Below the pieces are notes generated by a model. That model saw nothing but the letters and a program-made list of their open reading frames with translations. It made no database searches and was not told where the DNA came from. A stretch of DNA of 64,000 bases from Manganibacter manganicus. Lineage in GTDB: Bacteria > Pseudomonadota > Alphaproteobacteria > Rhizobiales > Rhizobiaceae. Shown piece by piece: positions 61,198-64,000 of the stretch; the first letter of the stretch is position 1, and every line of letters starts with the position of its first letter. The position numbers and the translations under genes were made by a program. The stretch spans positions 1-64,000 of the forward strand of contig NZ_MDET01000045.1 of assembly GCF_002075885.1 (NCBI RefSeq), written 5' to 3'.

Positions 61198-63744
61198 TTA
61201 CGCTGCGGCCAGCCGGACTTGAGTCTCTGTTCTGCCTTCGGCAGTTTCCGCCTCGCCCGCGAGTACGGGCCTGAAGGCCTTGAGACGCAGGGCGTTGGAC
61301 AGAACGAAGACGCTCGACAGCGCCATCGCGCCCGCCGCCAGAACCGGCGAAAGCAGTGTGCCCGACACCGGATAGAGGACGCCGGCGGCGACCGGGATCA
61401 GCGCGGCATTATAGGCGAAGGCCCAGAACAGGTTCTGCTTGATGTTACGGATCGTCGCCTTCGAGAGCGCGATCGCGTTCACCACGCCGCGCAGGTCGCC
61501 CGACATCAGCACCACATCGGCCGACTCGATCGCTACGTCCGTTCCCGTGCCGATCGCCAGGCCCACATCGGCTTCCGCCAGCGCCGGCGCGTCATTGATG
61601 CCATCGCCGACGAACGCCACCTTGCGGTCGCCGGAACGAAGCGCGTGGATCGCTGTCACCTTGCCGTCCGGCAGCACTTCGGGAACCACCTCGTCGATCC
61701 CGAGCTGACGCGCGACGGCTTGCGCCGTGGCGCGGTTGTCGCCGGTGATCATGGCAACCTTGAGCCCCAGATCGTGAAGCGCACGGATTGCCTCTGGCGT
61801 CGTTTCCTTGATCGGATCGGCGACAGCAATCACCGCCGCGAGCCTGCCGTCGATCGCTGCATAGAGCGGCGACTTGCCTTCGCCGCCGAGCCGGGCGGCC
61901 TCGCCGGCAAACGCCGCCACGTCATGGCCGAGTTTTTCCATGTAACGGTCCGCGCCCACGGCCACATGGCGACCGCCGACAGTAGCGGCAACCCCATAGC
62001 CCGGCACCGCGTCGAAGCTCTCGGGCGTGCCGATCTGCAAGCCGCGTTCTTCCGCCGCGGCAACGGTTGCCGTCGCAATGGGATGCTCGGACTTTGCTTC
62101 CACGGCCGCCACAAGCGCCAGCACCTCGTCGTGCTCGAACCCGGCGGAGGGGGTGAGGTCGGTCAGTTCCGGCCTTCCCTTGGTCAACGTACCGGTCTTG
62201 TCGAGCGCGACCATCGCCACATCGCGCAATGACTGCAACGCTTCGCCCTTGCGGAACAGCACGCCGAGTTCAGCCGCCCGGCCCGTACCGACCATGATCG
62301 AGGTCGGCGTCGCCAGCCCCATTGCGCAGGGGCAGGCAATGATGAGCACGGCCACCGCATTGACCAGCGCGAAGGTGAGCGCGGGCGACGGACCGAAGAC
62401 CAGCCAGACAAGGAAGGTGATCGCCGCGACCGCCATCACGGCCGGCACGAACCACGCCGTCACCTTGTCGACCTGCGCCTGGATCGGCAGTTTGGAGCCT
62501 TGCGCCTCTTCGACCATGCGGATGATCTGCGCAAGCATGGTATCCGCGCCGACCTTGGTCGCCCGGAACGAGAAGGCGCCGGTCTTGTTGATCGTGCCGC
62601 CCACGACTTCCGCCCCGGCCTGCTTGGCGACCGGCACCGGCTCGCCGGTGATCATCGATTCATCGACGTAAGAACTGCCCTCGACCACTTCGCCATCGAC
62701 GGGCACCTGCTCGCCGGGCCGGGCCTGGACGATATCGCCGGTGCGTACCTCCGACAGCGACACTTCGATCGTCTGGCCATCACGCTCGACGCGCGCGGTT
62801 TTTGGCTGCAAGCGGACCAGCCGCTTGATCGCCTCGGAGGTACGGCCCTTCGCCTTCGCTTCCAGATAGCGGCCGAGCAGAATCAGCGTGACGATGACCG
62901 CCGCGGCCTCGTAATAGACATTGGCCGTGCCTGCGGGCAGCACCTGCGGCGCGAAGGTCGCGACCACCGAATAGCCCCAGGCTGCGGACGTGCCTACCAT
63001 CACCAGCGCGTTCATGTCCGGGGTGCCGCGCAGCATCGCCGGCACGCCCCGCTTGAAGAACAGGCGTCCCGGTCCAAACAGCACGGCTGTCGTGAGAACG
63101 AACTGGATCAACCAGCTCGTCTGCGTCCCGATCGTGTTCATCACCAGATCATGGATCGCCGGCACGAGGTGCGAGCCCATTTCGATGACGAAGACCGGCA
63201 GCGTCAGCACCGCTGCGATAAGAAGCGAGCGACGAAGGCCGTTCATCTCACGCTCGCGGGCCTCCCGCTCCCGGTCGGTAGAGGCTTTGCCTTCGATCCG
63301 GTGCGGCTCATAGCCGGCGCCGCGGATCGCTGCCTCGATATCTTCCAGCGAGGCGACGCCGGCGCGGTAGCGCACGCTCACCCGCTCGGTCGCGAGGTTG
63401 ACCGTGGCGGTCTCGACACCCGGCACGGCGTTGACGGCCTTTTCGACATGGGCGACGCAGGACGCGCAGGTCATGCCGGCCACGCCCAGTTCGACCGTCG
63501 TTTCCCGTACGCCATAGCCCGCGCCTTCGATAGCGCGGACGATTACAGCCGCATCGGGCTTGCCCGTGAAAGCGACATCGGCGCGCTCCGTGGCCAGATT
63601 GACGCTCACTTTCGCCACATCCGGCAGTTTGGCGATCGCCTTTTCCACATGGGAAACGCACGACGCACACGTCATTCCCTCAACGGGAATGCTGAGCGTG
63701 GAACTGGCACCGGCTCCTTTCTGCAATGGAACGACATTGGTCAT
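61198..63744 (-). CDS. copA: Cu(+)-exporting P1B-type ATPase CopA
   Basis: The 848-aa pump has two N-terminal HMA domains (GMTCASCVSHVEKAI and GMTCASCVAHVEKAV), eight membrane helices with the CPC metal site in CPCAMGLATP, the phosphorylation motif DKTGTLTKG, the HP locus SEHPIATA and GDGINDAPAL. It exports Cu(+) to the periplasm. The ATG at 63744 lies close to the CueR-type promoter; a longer frame to 63891 would span that promoter and is rejected. Confidence 0.95.
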   Translation of the reverse strand: MTNVVPLQKGAGASSTLSIPVEGMTCASCVSHVEKAIAKLPDVAKVSVNLATERADVAFTGKPDAAVIVRAIEGAGYGVRETTVELGVAGMTCASCVAHVEKAVNAVPGVETATVNLATERVSVRYRAGVASLEDIEAAIRGAGYEPHRIEGKASTDREREAREREMNGLRRSLLIAAVLTLPVFVIEMGSHLVPAIHDLVMNTIGTQTSWLIQFVLTTAVLFGPGRLFFKRGVPAMLRGTPDMNALVMVGTSAAWGYSVVATFAPQVLPAGTANVYYEAAAVIVTLILLGRYLEAKAKGRTSEAIKRLVRLQPKTARVERDGQTIEVSLSEVRTGDIVQARPGEQVPVDGEVVEGSSYVDESMITGEPVPVAKQAGAEVVGGTINKTGAFSFRATKVGADTMLAQIIRMVEEAQGSKLPIQAQVDKVTAWFVPAVMAVAAITFLVWLVFGPSPALTFALVNAVAVLIIACPCAMGLATPTSIMVGTGRAAELGVLFRKGEALQSLRDVAMVALDKTGTLTKGRPELTDLTPSAGFEHDEVLALVAAVEAKSEHPIATATVAAAEERGLQIGTPESFDAVPGYGVAATVGGRHVAVGADRYMEKLGHDVAAFAGEAARLGGEGKSPLYAAIDGRLAAVIAVADPIKETTPEAIRALHDLGLKVAMITGDNRATAQAVARQLGIDEVVPEVLPDGKVTAIHALRSGDRKVAFVGDGINDAPALAEADVGLAIGTGTDVAIESADVVLMSGDLRGVVNAIALSKATIRNIKQNLFWAFAYNAALIPVAAGVLYPVSGTLLSPVLAAGAMALSSVFVLSNALRLKAFRPVLAGEAETAEGRTETQVRLAAA

Positions 63745-63775
63745 GGCAGTCTTCCTTCTCAAATCCATTGCACCC

Positions 63776-63806
63776 CAGATAAGGCTTCCAACAATGGGAA
63801 GGTCAA
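63776..63806 (-). promoter_or_regulatory. CueR-type promoter of copA
   Basis: On the minus strand TTGACC (63806-63801) and TATCTG (63781-63776) are separated by exactly 19 bp, the over-long spacing typical of MerR activation. The spacer holds the dyad TTCCCATTGTTGGAA. Confidence 0.85.
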
Positions 63807-63842
63807 GGCTTGCGAACAAGATCTTTTTTCTGGCGGCCACGC

Positions 63843-63873
63843 TTGACCTTGCCATCGTGGCAACGTCCATATC
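63843..63873 (+). promoter_or_regulatory. CueR-type promoter of copZ
   Basis: TTGACC (63843-63848), a 19-bp spacer with the dyad TTGCCA-TCG-TGGCAA, and CATATC (63868-63873) match the copA promoter design in the opposite direction. Confidence 0.75.
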
Positions 63874-63905
63874 AGGCAGCGGACACACCATCGAGGAGAG
63901 TTCGC

Positions 63906-64000
63906 ATGTTCCAGTTCACCATCCCCGGCATGACCTGCGGCGGCTGCGCCCGCAGGGTTACGAATGCGATCCTGAGCGTCGATCCGCAGGCGCAGGTCGT
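63906..64000 (+). CDS. copZ: copper chaperone CopZ, 5' part
   Basis: The first 31 codons (window ends inside the gene) encode FTIPGMTCGGCARRVTNAI, the HMA metal-binding motif GMTCxxC of copper chaperones. GAGGAGAG precedes the ATG. It is divergent from copA and has its own CueR-type promoter. A start of a longer HMA-bearing protein cannot be excluded. Confidence 0.8.
   Translation, partial: MFQFTIPGMTCGGCARRVTNAILSVDPQAQV

Noticed and set aside
58944..63846. Long frames opposite the polyferredoxin and copA
   Set aside because: Antisense shadows; the sense genes carry all expected catalytic motifs.
1..64000. CRISPR arrays
   Set aside because: No regularly spaced direct repeats were noticed while reading either strand.

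Overview
The window reads as high-GC alphaproteobacterial DNA, most like the Hyphomicrobiales (Rhizobium/Mesorhizobium relatives). The signs are a Cys-type formate dehydrogenase locus with its DUF3305/DUF3306/DUF6352/DUF6505 satellites, a CueR/CopA copper cassette, a PadR-ChrA pair, and an alphaproteobacterial plasmid/ICE accessory set. This is judged from protein families only; no database was searched. The left 39 kb is a mobile genomic island. The right 25 kb looks chromosomal, with scars of older insertions. ISLAND, 1-39045: an IS110-family element (about 1-1277), then a minus-strand block typical of plasmids and ICEs: DUF2493/SLOG protein, Toprim primase-like protein, a 1444-aa methyltransferase-helicase of the strawberry-notch type, three unknown proteins, a 711-aa ParB-like protein, DUF2958 and ArdC. 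Several of these genes share a structured 5' leader (nested hairpin next to the Shine-Dalgarno) and many have their own terminator. The original ardC is cut in two by a 9.2-kb element (13839-23042) with matching terminal inverted repeats. That element carries a recombinase-in-trio (RIT), a second ardC, and a PadR/chromate-transporter/VOC cargo. DEFENCE REGION, 24050-37379, plus strand: an AbiE-type toxin-antitoxin pair with a palindromic operator; a Hachiman-like pair (HamA DUF1837 nuclease and HamB helicase); then a tight six-gene operon. That operon comprises a sigma/HTH-like protein, a small unknown protein, an ImmA/IrrE-UvrD-PD-(D/E)XK fusion, a protein of three tandem ubiquitin-like folds, a ThiF/E1-like activating enzyme with an N-terminal domain of its own, and a DUF6527 metal-binding protein. 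This last operon is the best candidate for an under-described system: a bacterial ubiquitin-like pathway coupled to a helicase-nuclease. BOUNDARY: a tyrosine integrase (38860-37505) sits beside the 3' half of a tRNA-Arg(CCG), the attachment site, at about 39045-39089. A decayed large serine recombinase abuts the same site from the other side. CHROMOSOME-LIKE PART, 39540-64000: an SDR oxidoreductase, an O-methyltransferase divergent from a TetR regulator, IS5 debris, a TRIC-type channel, a frameshifted M20 amidohydrolase, two flavin oxidoreductases, an RND-pump fragment, two small exported/membrane proteins, and a large minus-strand formate dehydrogenase locus (57.4-58.2 kb down to 48.6 kb). 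That locus is interrupted by a 266-bp MITE-like element between the TorD chaperone and the fdh structural genes. A divergent polyferredoxin follows, then a copper module (copA-grx-cueR, divergent from copZ) with two recognisable CueR-type promoters, and the window ends inside copZ.
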